Of a DNA stretch of 64,000 nt, positions 41,588 through 49,660 are shown in pieces. The notes under the pieces were generated by a model. That model was given only the letters and a program-made list of their open reading frames with translations, did no database searches and had not been told where the DNA came from. The stretch is from Streptomyces sp. 2114.4. Lineage in GTDB: Bacteria; Actinomycetota; Actinomycetes; Streptomycetales; Streptomycetaceae. The position numbers and the translations under genes were made by a program. Position 1 is the stretch's first letter. Each line of letters begins with the position of its first letter. The stretch lies in assembly GCF_900187385.1 (NCBI RefSeq), contig NZ_FYEY01000001.1, positions 434,001 through 498,000 of the forward strand. The letters run 5' to 3'.

Positions 41588-43263
41588 CAGCCCCGCTCCC
41601 CTCCCGGTTCCACGATCTGGTCCCCGCAACGCTGCGGCGCGCCTGGGCCACCGAGGGCCACTGCCCCGACCTGGACCTGTACGCGCTGTTCCGGGCCCGC
41701 CGGATCGCCGACCCGCACGCCACAGCCGTGATCGACGCCGGCGGCGAGGTCAGTTACGCGGAACTGGACCACCAGGCACGATGTCTGGCCACCGGGCTCG
41801 CCGAAGCAGGCGTCTGTCCCGGAGACGTGGTGGGCGTCCAGCTCCCCAACACCGGAGAGGCGGTCGCGGCCGACCTCGCCGTGGCCGCGCTGGGCGCTGT
41901 CGTCCTGCCCTTCCCGGTCGGACGCGGCGGGCGGGAGGCCGTGTCGCTGCTCGGCCGCTCCGGGGCCCGCGCGGTGATCGCCGCCTCCGCACACCGTGGC
42001 GTCGAACACGCACGAGAGCTGGCCGGACTGTCCGGCGAACTGCCCGCCCTGCGCGCCGTGATCGCCGCCGGCCCCGGCCCGGCCCCCGACGGCTGCCTGC
42101 CGCTGGCCGGTCTGCTGCGCGCTGACGCGACCGCGTTCACTCCCGCGCGCCCCGACCCCGACACCGCGGCCCGGATCCTGGTCTCCTCCGGGTCCGAGGC
42201 CGAGCCCAAGATGGTGGCGTACTCGCACAATGCACTCGCGGGCGGCCGTGGCAACACGCTCGCGCCGCTGCTCCGCGACGGCATGCGGCCGCGCTGCCTC
42301 TTCCTGGTGCCGCTCGCGTCGGCCTTCGGCAGCAGCGGAACCGCCGTCACCCTCGCCCGGCACGGCGGATCCCTTGTCCTGCTCGACCGCTTCACGCCCG
42401 ACGCGGCCCTGGAGGCGATCCTCGCCCACCGGCCCACCCACGTGCTGGGCGTGCCCACCATGGTGCGCATGATGCTCGACCGGCTGGCGGACACCCGCGA
42501 GACACCCGCCGGGCTGACCGCCCTGATACTCGGCGGCTCCGCGCTCGACGCGGCCACCCGCGACGAAGCGAGCCGGGCCTTCGGCTGCACGGTGGTCAAT
42601 CTCTACGGTTCCGCCGACGGCGTCAACTGCCACGGCGGCCTGACCGGGCAGAACGCCCCCGACCACCACCCGGACAGCGGCCCGGGGATCAAGGTGGGCC
42701 GGCCCGTCCCCGGCGTGTGTGAGATCCGTATCGCCCCGCTGCCCGGAGGCGCCGCCGGTGAACCGGGGGAGATCGTGGCGCGCGGCCCGATGACGCCGCT
42801 CTGCTACGTCGGGGCACCCGAGCTGAACATGCGGTACCGCACCGCCGGCGGCTGGGTCCGTACCGGGGACCTGGGCATGCTGGACGCCGACGGCACGCTG
42901 CGGGTCGTCGGCCGCCTGAAGGACATCGTGATCCGCGGCGGTGCGAACATCAGCCCCGCCGAGGTCGAAGGCGAGCTCTCCGCCCACCCGGACATCCGTG
43001 AGGTGATGTGCGTCGGCGTCCCCGATCCCCTGATGGGCGAACGGCTCGCGGCGTGTGTGGTGCCAAGGGCCGGACGGAAGCCCGGACTTGAGACGCTGTG
43101 CGACCACCTGGACGCGCGTGGTCTGGAGCGCCGCAAACACCCGGAGCGGCTGCTGCTGGTGACCGGCGAACTGCCCCTCACCCCGGCGGGTAAGCCCGAT
43201 CGCGCCGCACTGCGGGAGAGGGCGGCCGCCGAGTTCCCCGCCGACCACGCACAGGCCGGCTGA
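41584..43263 (+). CDS. AMP-dependent acyl-CoA synthetase
   Basis: 559 residues, ATG overlapping the transferase stop (ATGA). The ANL motifs are LVSSGSEAEPKMVAYSHN (P-loop, with SGSEAEPK instead of SGTTGxPK), NLYGSADG, WVRTGDLGMLD, VVGRLKDIVIRGG and the C-terminal Lys in LTPAGKPDRAAL. The sequence resembles cyclohexanecarboxylate- or benzoate-type CoA ligases. With the CoA-transferase and the divergent dehydrogenase it forms a three-gene acyl-CoA module. The unusual P-loop should still bind phosphate. Confidence 0.88.
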   Translation: MTAPLPSRFHDLVPATLRRAWATEGHCPDLDLYALFRARRIADPHATAVIDAGGEVSYAELDHQARCLATGLAEAGVCPGDVVGVQLPNTGEAVAADLAVAALGAVVLPFPVGRGGREAVSLLGRSGARAVIAASAHRGVEHARELAGLSGELPALRAVIAAGPGPAPDGCLPLAGLLRADATAFTPARPDPDTAARILVSSGSEAEPKMVAYSHNALAGGRGNTLAPLLRDGMRPRCLFLVPLASAFGSSGTAVTLARHGGSLVLLDRFTPDAALEAILAHRPTHVLGVPTMVRMMLDRLADTRETPAGLTALILGGSALDAATRDEASRAFGCTVVNLYGSADGVNCHGGLTGQNAPDHHPDSGPGIKVGRPVPGVCEIRIAPLPGGAAGEPGEIVARGPMTPLCYVGAPELNMRYRTAGGWVRTGDLGMLDADGTLRVVGRLKDIVIRGGANISPAEVEGELSAHPDIREVMCVGVPDPLMGERLAACVVPRAGRKPGLETLCDHLDARGLERRKHPERLLLVTGELPLTPAGKPDRAALRERAAAEFPADHAQAG

Positions 43264-43326
43264 GGCAACAGAGGGACGCCACCGGGGAAAGCACGAGAGA
43301 GGGACCGCACCCAGCGGCCCCTCCCC

Positions 43327-43350
43327 CTCGCACGCGAGCTCTCGTGCGAG
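43327..43350. terminator. Small hairpin between convergent genes
   Basis: Arms CTCGCACG (43327-43334) and CGTGCGAG (43343-43350) with an 8-nt loop lie between the AMP-ligase and the convergent solute-binding protein genes. A bidirectional terminator is likely. Confidence 0.5.
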
Positions 43351-43382
43351 ATCCCGCGCACGCTCTCGTACGACAGGCCGGG

Positions 43383-44204
43383 TCAGGAACCGGAGAACGC
43401 CTTCTCCAGCTGACCGGCCGCCTTGCGGTAGACCCCGAGCAGATCGAGGTCCGCGCCCGGATAGTTCACGACGTTCAGCTGCTTGGCGCCCGAGCCGGGC
43501 AGGACGGTCCCGGTCGACATGTTCTCGTTGTCCAGCACGAAGGCGGGCTTCTTCGCCGACAGTGCGGACAGCTGGGCCGGGGTGACCGCCTCCGGGCCGT
43601 AGGTGCCGACCACCTTCGCCCCGGCCAGCGCGGCCGCCCACGTCGTGAACTTCTGCGCCGCCACCGTCGGAGCCTTGCCACCGGGCCAAGCGCCCTTCAC
43701 CTGCTTGGCAAGGGAGGCCCACTCCGCCGTGAACTTGGTGTTCCACTTGGCCGCGGTCCGCTCCGTCCCGAACTTCTCGCCCAGCTTCGTCACCTCGGCC
43801 TTGGTGGTCGCGGGCGCGTTGTCCAGATTGACCTCGACCAGCTTCGCCTTGGAGCCCGCGGCCTCCTTGATACGGCCCGCGAACGGCTCGAACGAGGCGT
43901 AGAGGACGTAATCGGCCCCCGCAACCGCTGCCAGGTCGGACGGCTTCAGGTCGTAGTCGGGCGCATGCCGGACCGAGGCGGGAACAAGGGACTTGACGTT
44001 CTTGGCCCCGGCCGCCTTGGCCAGCGCAGCCTCCCAGCTGGAGGTGGCGACCACCACGGGACCGGACGACGCCGACCCCGACTCGCCCGCCTTGTCGGTA
44101 CCGGCCTTACCGGAGCCGTCGCCGCAGCCGGTCAGCAGGAGCAGCCCCGCGCTCAGTGCGGTGACTGCGGCGAGGGGGCGGAAGAGGACGCGGACGTGCG
44201 CCAT
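43383..44204 (-). CDS. Zinc/manganese-type ABC transporter solute-binding lipoprotein
   Basis: 273 residues. A lipoprotein signal peptide ends in LLLLTGC, so the protein is anchored outside the membrane. The mature part shows a ZnuA/PsaA-like pattern: VVATSSWEAALAKAAGAKNV, a metal-ligand His (VRHAPDYDLKPSDL), GADYVLYASFEPFAGR, and VVNYPGADLDLLGVYRKAA near the end. The His-rich loop of many zinc-binding proteins is missing. Its start overlaps the permease 3' end by 52 bp. It belongs to a three-gene importer with the permease and ATPase upstream. Confidence 0.88.
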   Translation of the reverse strand: MAHVRVLFRPLAAVTALSAGLLLLTGCGDGSGKAGTDKAGESGSASSGPVVVATSSWEAALAKAAGAKNVKSLVPASVRHAPDYDLKPSDLAAVAGADYVLYASFEPFAGRIKEAAGSKAKLVEVNLDNAPATTKAEVTKLGEKFGTERTAAKWNTKFTAEWASLAKQVKGAWPGGKAPTVAAQKFTTWAAALAGAKVVGTYGPEAVTPAQLSALSAKKPAFVLDNENMSTGTVLPGSGAKQLNVVNYPGADLDLLGVYRKAAGQLEKAFSGS

Positions 44205-45025
44205 GATGAGGTTCTCCGTTCGGGTATGAGATGAGCGGCAAGGGCGACCACCCCCGCGGCGAGGACGAGGACCGGACCGGGCGGCAGGTCCCAGGCCAGC
44301 GAGATCAGGAAGCCGACGACGTTCACGACGACGCCGATGCCGATCGCCCAGAGCGTGATCGACACCAGCGAACGGCCGAGGCGGCGGGCGGCGAGGGCGG
44401 GCAGCAAGGTCAGCGCGTCCACCAGCAGCGCGCCCGTCAGACGGATGGCACCGGCCACCGCGACCGCCACCAGGACCAGCAGCACCACGGTCAGCCGCTG
44501 CACCGCCACGCCGGAGGACAGCGCCAGCTCACGGTCGTGCAGCAGCAGCGCCAGATCGCGGCGGCGCCAGAGGAACAGCCCCGGTACGGCCACGGCCAGC
44601 ACCCCCAGCACGACGAGATCGGCCGGCCTCACTGCCAGGATCGACCCCCACAACAGCGCGAATGCTCCATTGGCATTCACCCCGGAGAGCGCCAGCAGCA
44701 ACAAGGCGGCAGCGATGGCCAAGCTCATCAGCAGGCCCATCGCCCCGGACAGGCCCTCGGCGGTGCGGGCCAGCGGCGCCACCCCCGCGCCGGCCAGTGC
44801 ACACGCCACCAGCGCGCACAACACCGGGTCCAGGCCCACCAGTTGGCCCACGGCGATGCCCAGCAGCGCCACATGCATCATCGCGAAACGCACCGGCATG
44901 ATGTCCAGCCCGACGATCACCACACCGACGACCGGCAGCCCGAAGGCGGCCAGCAGCAGCCCCGCCCCGGCCCGCTGCACCGGGACCAGTTGCCACAGGT
45001 CACCAACCTGCCCCCACGCGCTCAC
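44153..45025 (-). CDS. Metal ABC transporter permease (ZnuB-like)
   Basis: 290 residues from GTG 45025, overlapping the ATPase stop (GTGA). Eight or nine hydrophobic helices are seen. PVRFAMMHVALLGIAVGQLVG near the N-terminus, GAIRLTGALLVDALTLLPALAARR and ALIVSITLW-like LVSITLWAIGIGVVVNVVGFL follow the ABC-3 family pattern (VGxxLVxALLxxPAAxA). It imports divalent metal with the adjacent ATPase and lipoprotein. The C-terminal tail is Ser/Pro-rich because the frame runs into the next gene. Confidence 0.88.
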   Translation of the reverse strand: MSAWGQVGDLWQLVPVQRAGAGLLLAAFGLPVVGVVIVGLDIMPVRFAMMHVALLGIAVGQLVGLDPVLCALVACALAGAGVAPLARTAEGLSGAMGLLMSLAIAAALLLLALSGVNANGAFALLWGSILAVRPADLVVLGVLAVAVPGLFLWRRRDLALLLHDRELALSSGVAVQRLTVVLLVLVAVAVAGAIRLTGALLVDALTLLPALAARRLGRSLVSITLWAIGIGVVVNVVGFLISLAWDLPPGPVLVLAAGVVALAAHLIPERRTSSWRTSASSSAPSPQSPH

Positions 45026-45711
45026 GACACCTCCCGCAGCTGCCCGGCGGCCATCTCCAGCGTCCGGTCGCAGCGCGCGGCCATGGCCCGGTCGTGGGTC
45101 ACCACGAGCAGCGTCACCGGCAGCGTGGTCAGCACCTCGGCGGCCTCCTCCTGGCCCGCGAAGTCCAGTGCCGCGGTCGGCTCGTCCGCGAGCAGCACAC
45201 CCGCTCCGGCCGCCACACAGCCCACCGCCCGCGCCAGGTGCATCCGCTGCAACTGACCACCCGAGAGGCTGCCCACCGGCCGGTCCGCCAGACCGCCCAT
45301 GCCCAGCCGTTCGGCCGCCCGCTCCGCCTCCGCCAGGTCGCCGCTGCTCGCCAGCAACTCCCGTGCCAGCAAGGGAAAGCGCCCGGGTGCCGGCCGCTGC
45401 GGAATCCACCCGCACGCTCTTCTCCGCCACGCCCACTCGGCAGCGCTACGGCAGCCCCGGCCACCGACCACGATCTCCCCGTCGACCTGCCGGTGCAGAC
45501 CGAGCACCGCCCGCAACAGCGTCGTCTTTCCAGACCCGTTCGTACCGGTCAGAGCAATCCGCTCACCGGCCCGCACCTCCAGATCGACCCCGGTCACCGC
45601 TTCCAGACGGCCATGGCGACACACCACCCCCCGAAGCCGCACCTCAAGGCCGCCCGCACCGCCCGGCTGCCGCTCCACTGGGGACCCTGTCCGCTCCTCG
45701 CTCCGTTCCAC
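45022..45711 (-). CDS. Metal ABC transporter ATPase (ZnuC-like)
   Basis: 229 residues. Walker A is GTNGSGKTT, the Q-loop CGWIPQRPA, the signature LSGGQLQRMHLARA, Walker B GVLLADEPTAALD and the H-loop VTHDR. The ATPase drives the permease encoded next in the operon. ATG 45711 leaves an N-terminal tail of about 20 residues before the fold; a later start is possible. I found no AT-rich Zur-like box upstream, so regulation is open. Confidence 0.9.
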   Translation of the reverse strand: MERSEERTGSPVERQPGGAGGLEVRLRGVVCRHGRLEAVTGVDLEVRAGERIALTGTNGSGKTTLLRAVLGLHRQVDGEIVVGGRGCRSAAEWAWRRRACGWIPQRPAPGRFPLLARELLASSGDLAEAERAAERLGMGGLADRPVGSLSGGQLQRMHLARAVGCVAAGAGVLLADEPTAALDFAGQEEAAEVLTTLPVTLLVVTHDRAMAARCDRTLEMAAGQLREVS

Positions 45712-45875
45712 AGCCCACTAGTCGGGCCGGTGGTGCGCCGAGTTCCCACGGGGGCTGCGGTATTTCCGCCGACGGCCAGGCCCGGCACGTCCCGCGCGGC
45801 ACCTGGCCCACCTCGGCCTGGTACACGTGAACGCCGTGATGCCGGCAGCGCTGCACGCCTCAGGCCGCGACAAGG

Positions 45876-46112
45876 TCAGGGACGGCTTCCTCCCGGCCGG
45901 TTCCTGAGTCCGCGGCCGGCTTGCGAGACGCCGGCCAGGGCTGGAAACGCGATCACACCGACCAGGCTGGGAACGAAACTCGGATCGCCGGCCCCCGACT
46001 GCAGCAGGGTCGCCAAGAGCTGGGTTCCCGCCAGCACCGCCAGCCCCAGGTAGAGCCACCCTGCCCAGGCGGGGCCCGTCGGCGGTGTCCTGCTTGCGCT
46101 GTGTTGGTCCAT
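45876..46112 (-). CDS. Small two-helix membrane protein
   Basis: 78 residues from ATG 46112. Two hydrophobic stretches (GWLYLGLAVLAGTQLLATLLQ and FVPSLVGVIAFPALAGV) are separated by a short acidic loop (SGAGDPS). The ribosome site is weak, and no family is recognised. Confidence 0.5.
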   Translation of the reverse strand: MDQHSASRTPPTGPAWAGWLYLGLAVLAGTQLLATLLQSGAGDPSFVPSLVGVIAFPALAGVSQAGRGLRNRPGGSRP

Positions 46113-46156
46113 TGCACCCGTATGCCCGGCACATACCGTTCCAAGGCATAAACTCG

Positions 46157-46210
46157 CTGCCCGGCGCAGCCCGCCGCTCCCTTCCGGAGCACCTGGGCTG
46201 CGCCGGGCAG
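46157..46210 (-). terminator. 16-bp hairpin terminator
   Basis: Arms CTGCCCGGCGCAGCCC (46157-46172) and GGGCTGCGCCGGGCAG (46195-46210) pair perfectly over 16 bp with a 22-nt loop. It lies just downstream of the leftward gene ending at 46242. Confidence 0.8.
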
Positions 46211-46241
46211 CTGTTTCCGCAGGCCGGGCTGCCGTCGGGCG

Positions 46242-46568
46242 TCAGCGGCCGACGGCCCGGCGGAGCTGGTCCTTGTTCATGGTGGAGCGGCCTTCGATGT
46301 TCTTCTTCTTGGCCTCTTCGTAGAGCTGGTCCCTGGTCGGGCCGCCGGGTCCGCGGTGGGACCGTTCCCCGCCGCGTTGCGGAGCGGATTTCGGGTCGCG
46401 GAGGGAGGCCTTGGCGGCGGTCTTGGCTTCGCCGGAGCGGGCACGCTCCTTGTTCACCGTGCGGGCGGCGATCTCCTTGGCCCGCTTCTGCGAGGTGCCA
46501 CGCTCCTCGGCCTGTTCCTTGATGTGTTCGTACTGCCGTTCACGCTTCTTGTTCGATCCTGCAGGCAC
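46242..46568 (-). CDS. Plasmid-stabilisation-like basic protein with Rho_N-type end
   Basis: 108 residues, very rich in Lys, Arg, Glu and Gln. The N-terminal half (KKRERQYEHIKEQAEERG and TSQKRAKEIAARTVNKERA) is a helical pattern common in actinobacterial proteins annotated as plasmid stabilisation proteins. The C-terminus (TRDQLYEEAKKKNIEGRSTM, NKDQLRRAVGR) resembles a SAP/Rho_N nucleic-acid-binding helix pair. A cytosolic DNA- or RNA-binding role is likely. Nothing nearby suggests a plasmid. Confidence 0.8.
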   Translation of the reverse strand: MPAGSNKKRERQYEHIKEQAEERGTSQKRAKEIAARTVNKERARSGEAKTAAKASLRDPKSAPQRGGERSHRGPGGPTRDQLYEEAKKKNIEGRSTMNKDQLRRAVGR

Positions 46569-46692
46569 GGCTGCTCATCCCTTCTTCGGTCAGCCTTCCC
46601 GGCGGCTCTGCCGTGGGCCCTACCAGTCCACGTCCAGTGAGCACGCACCGCCACCCGGGCGGCGCCGGCCGGCACCGCCATGCCTCACGCCC

Positions 46693-46914
46693 TCACGGGC
46701 GGCTGAGGGCAGGAGAAGCGGACTGCGCCAGGATGCGGTCGGCGACGGCCAGGGCGTCGTTGATCTCTGTGGTCGCGGTGGCCACGCACAGGGTGTACGA
46801 CACATCGTCCAGCTGGGTGGCGGACTCGCAAGTCGACCTCTCCGCGTGCGCCAAACGTGCATCGGCATACCGGCTCAGCAGGGTCCGCACGTCCTTGGGG
46901 TCGGGCATCAGCAT
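46693..46914 (-). CDS. DUF5133-domain protein
   Basis: 73 residues with AAGGAG upstream. The pattern MLMPDPKDVRTLLSRYADAR, QLDDVSYTLCVATATTEINDAL (in parts) is that of DUF5133, a short all-helical family found mainly in Streptomyces and often adjacent to regulators. The function is unknown. Confidence 0.82.
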   Translation of the reverse strand: MLMPDPKDVRTLLSRYADARLAHAERSTCESATQLDDVSYTLCVATATTEINDALAVADRILAQSASPALSRP

Positions 46915-47167
46915 GATCCAGGCTCCTTGGTCGAGTCTCCTCAGGGTGTTTCCGCGAAGGCGGCGGTCATGCCTCCGGTGGCGCCATTCCTGCCGGCACG
47001 GAGCTCAGGTGCCGAAGAGCGCAGGACGGCAGCCCCGGCCAGGCGTCCATGCGGCCGGCCGAGGACCGACGCCACCGCCGGCAGCTACCGGGGCATGCCT
47101 CGGGTCGCGCGGAGGGGGGCCGCGTCGTAGACAGGAGGCATGCAGTGGACAGGAGGCATGAAGAGGC

Positions 47168-47293
47168 ATGAACGACAACCAGACCTTCCACCCGGGTGAG
47201 ATCGTGCCCGCCGGTGGCCTCTATGAAGACGACGGCGATCAGGCCCCTCACCGGAGCACCGACGTGAAGGGCCACAGCAGGGCGGACGCGTGA
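47168..47293 (+). CDS. Small 41-residue protein (YjzC-like?)
   Basis: ATG 47168 with an AGGAGG about 11 nt upstream opens a 41-codon frame ending at TGA 47293. The N-terminus NQTFHPGEIVPAGGLYEDDG resembles the FxPGxxxPxxGxYE pattern of YjzC-like mini-proteins. The tail is hydrophilic (APHRSTDVKGHSRADA). Confidence 0.55.
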   Translation: MNDNQTFHPGEIVPAGGLYEDDGDQAPHRSTDVKGHSRADA

Positions 47294-47356
47294 CGCACCA
47301 CCTGGGGCCCGAGGCGCCGTCCGAAGGCTGCCCGCGTACGACCGACGGAGGGCTGG

Positions 47357-48163
47357 ATGCCTGAGCTGCCCGATGTGGAGGCCTTCCGCAAGATTCTCGA
47401 CTCCTGCGCGCGGGGCGCCTGCCTGCTGCGGATCGATGTGCACGACGCGGGTGTACTGAACGGTGTGAGCGCCCGCCGGCTGCGGCGCTCATTGGAGGGG
47501 CGGCGCCTCGCCGGGCCCGAGCGGCAGGGGAAATGGCTTTTGGCGCCCACCGAGGGAGGCCCGACCCTGATGCTGCATTTCGGCATGACCGGGCAGCTCG
47601 TCTGCTGTCCGTCGGCCGAGCCTTTGCACCCGCACGACCGTGTCACTTTCACCCTCGCCGACGACCGGCAGTTGCGCTACCGCGATCAGCGCAAACTCAA
47701 GGGTCTCTGGCTGGCGGACGAACCCACCGTGGCGCGCATGATGAAGGATCAGGGCCCCGATGCGCTGTCTGTCGACCGCCCCGGATTCGACGAGGCTCTG
47801 GCCGGCCGGCGCGGCGGCATCAAGTCGGCACTCCTCAACCAGTCGGTCCTGGCCGGCCTCGGCAATCTGCTGGCGGACGAGATCCTGTGGCGCGCGAAGC
47901 TGCACCCCGCCCGGCCCGTCGGCACGCTCACCACCCAGGAGCTGGACCGGATGTACGCGGCCTTGCGACGGACACTGCGCTCGGCGGTGGCGGCCGGCCG
48001 GGTGCCGCCCCGCAGGTCATGGCTCACCGGCCACCGGGACGACGCCGCTCCCGTCTGCCCCCGCTGCCGCGAACGGCTCTGCGGCGGGCGCTGGGCCGGC
48101 CGGCACACCGTGTGGTGCCCTCGGTGCCAGCAGGCGCCGGATCGGGTCATGTCACGTCGATGA
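47357..48163 (+). CDS. Fpg/Nei-family DNA glycosylase
   Basis: 268 residues. The catalytic Pro2-Glu3 lies in MPELPDVE (PEVE in most relatives). A lysine in RQGKWLL corresponds to the beta-loop Lys. The helix-two-turn-helix segment is NQSVLAGLGNLLADEILWRAKLHP (in parts), and the C-terminal zinc finger has two CPRC pairs (VCPRCRERLCGG and VWCPRCQ). It excises oxidised bases and cleaves the abasic site by beta/delta elimination. The PELPDVE N-terminus marks an actinobacterial paralogue of MutM. It overlaps no neighbour. Confidence 0.92.
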   Translation: MPELPDVEAFRKILDSCARGACLLRIDVHDAGVLNGVSARRLRRSLEGRRLAGPERQGKWLLAPTEGGPTLMLHFGMTGQLVCCPSAEPLHPHDRVTFTLADDRQLRYRDQRKLKGLWLADEPTVARMMKDQGPDALSVDRPGFDEALAGRRGGIKSALLNQSVLAGLGNLLADEILWRAKLHPARPVGTLTTQELDRMYAALRRTLRSAVAAGRVPPRRSWLTGHRDDAAPVCPRCRERLCGGRWAGRHTVWCPRCQQAPDRVMSRR

Positions 48164-48190
48164 GCCGTGAGCCGGACTATGATCGGGCAC

Positions 48191-48616
48191 ATGGCACTGT
48201 CGATACGGGAACGAGAGCAGTTTCTGGCGGAACCTCACATCGGTGCGCTGTCGGTGGTCGAGCGGCCGGACCGCGCACCGCTGACGGTACCCATCTGGTA
48301 CCACTACACGCCGGGTGGCGAACTGTGGGTGCGTACCGGGCCCGATTCCCGGAAAGCGCGAGCAATCCGGTCCGCCGGGCGCTTCAGTCTGATGGTGCAG
48401 CGGGCGGAGCCGACCGTGCGCTACGTGTCGGTGGAGGGCCCGGTCACCAGGACGGAATCAGACAGCCGCGAGCGGTCCTGGGAGATGGCCGCGCGGTACC
48501 TCCCACAGGACAAGGTCGCCGGCTTCGTGGAGTACGACCACGCCCAGCTCGGTGCGCACGTCGTCCTCTACATGCAGCCGGAACACTGGGTGTCGGCCGA
48601 CCTGGGTTCCGTCTAG
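48191..48616 (+). CDS. Pyridoxamine 5'-phosphate oxidase-like flavin-binding protein
   Basis: 141 residues from ATG 48191. The split-barrel pattern shows REQFLAEPHIGALSVV, APLTVPIWYHYTPGGELWVRTG, KARAIRSAGRFSLMVQ and YVSVEGPVTR. This is the FMN/F420-binding PNPOx-like family of Actinobacteria. Substrate and cofactor cannot be told. It begins 27 bp after the glycosylase gene and may be co-transcribed. Confidence 0.82.
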   Translation: MALSIREREQFLAEPHIGALSVVERPDRAPLTVPIWYHYTPGGELWVRTGPDSRKARAIRSAGRFSLMVQRAEPTVRYVSVEGPVTRTESDSRERSWEMAARYLPQDKVAGFVEYDHAQLGAHVVLYMQPEHWVSADLGSV

Positions 48617-48685
48617 AGGGCGGCCCTTCGACTGACCACCGAGCTTCGGGACCGTGGGAATCGCCCCCGCGGCCCCCCTCGGCTC

Positions 48686-49318
48686 GTGCGATGCGGGCGC
48701 GGCCCGGACCATGGGAGCGTGGGATGGAATCCGGTCTTCGGCGGGACCACGCCGCTGGATGTGCTCGAGGTGGCACCGACGGCCCGGACGGCGGTGGCGT
48801 GGCTGCCGCCGCAGGAGCTCTGGCCGGCAATCCAGGAAATCCGCTGGGCGCATGATCCGCAGGTGCGGCGGTGGCCGCCGCATGTGAATCTGCTGTTCGG
48901 CTTCGCGCCGGAGGAGGAGTTCGCCCGGGCTGTGCCGCTGCTCTCCGCCGGCGCGGCGGAGAGCGCGGCGTTCACGTCGCGTCTGGCCGGCGTCCGGTAC
49001 TTCCGGCACCGGCATTACGCGACGGTGTGGCTCGACCCGGCCGCGGCGGGCCTGGCACCGTGGGCACGTCTGCACCGGGAGCTGTGCTTGCGGTTCCCGC
49101 TCTGCCGCGGGCGTGGCGATCGCTTCACGCCGCATCTGTCCCTGGGCCGCACTCAGGATCCGCGCTCTCTGGCCATCGAGTGCGCCGGCCGGCTCGGCAC
49201 GATGTCGGCTGTGGTCGAGGAGGTGGTCCTGCTCTCCCGGCGCGGCGAGGGACCCATGCGACCCCGGGCCGTGATCACGCTGGGCACGGGCGAGGTCCGC
49301 CGGCTGCTGGAGTGTTAG
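48686..49318 (+). CDS. LigT/2'-5' RNA ligase-like 2H phosphoesterase
   Basis: 210 residues in the longest reading; GTG 48719 or 48761 may be the true start because no good ribosome site precedes ATG 48686. Two H-x-[ST]-like motifs are seen: [10 protein letters not shown] (HVN, so the second position is Asn rather than Ser/Thr) and FTPHLSLGR (HLS). The fold is that of RNA 2',3'-cyclic phosphodiesterases. [10 protein letters not shown] and [16 protein letters not shown] [10 protein letters not shown] segments also fit. The Asn at one catalytic site is unusual and may change activity. Confidence 0.75.
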   Translation: MRCGRGPDHGSVGWNPVFGGTTPLDVLEVAPTARTAVAWLPPQELWPAIQEIRWAHDPQVRRWPPHVNLLFGFAPEEEFARAVPLLSAGAAESAAFTSRLAGVRYFRHRHYATVWLDPAAAGLAPWARLHRELCLRFPLCRGRGDRFTPHLSLGRTQDPRSLAIECAGRLGTMSAVVEEVVLLSRRGEGPMRPRAVITLGTGEVRRLLEC

Positions 49319-49329
49319 GGGGTGTCTCC

Positions 49330-49470
49330 ATGCGTCTATGGGGCACCGAATACAATGAGCGAGCGGTCCGCTTCTACGAGCGCCACGGCTTCAAGACCAC
49401 CGGCGAGCGAGAGCTCTGGCGAGGGAAGCTGCCGAACGCGCGTATGACTCGCGACGCCAGGTCGAGCTGA
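49330..49470 (+). pseudogene. GNAT acetyltransferase C-terminal remnant
   Basis: Forty-six codons read MRLWGTEYNERAVRFYERHG and FKTTGERELW, the C-terminal signature of GNAT acetyltransferases (LWV-NxRAIRFYERxGF). The acetyl-CoA-binding region and everything before it are absent, so it is a truncated gene. Confidence 0.65.
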
Positions 49471-49660
49471 CAATCTCAGCAGCGTCCCACCGGACCACGG
49501 GACGCGCTCATTCACCTGATCAGCACTTGGGCCGATCCTCCTGCGCACCGATGCCTTCCGGCGCACCCATCCCCCACACCCTCCCACCAGAGACGTTCAG
49601 GCGCGCGATGACGCCGCTGCCCGGCCAGGCAGCGGCGAGGGAAATGCTGAGGAGAGTGCT

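Noticed and set aside
41020..43746. 908-codon minus-strand frame over the CoA-transferase/AMP-ligase genes
   Set aside because: Antisense shadow; the plus-strand genes have full motif sets and coupled starts.
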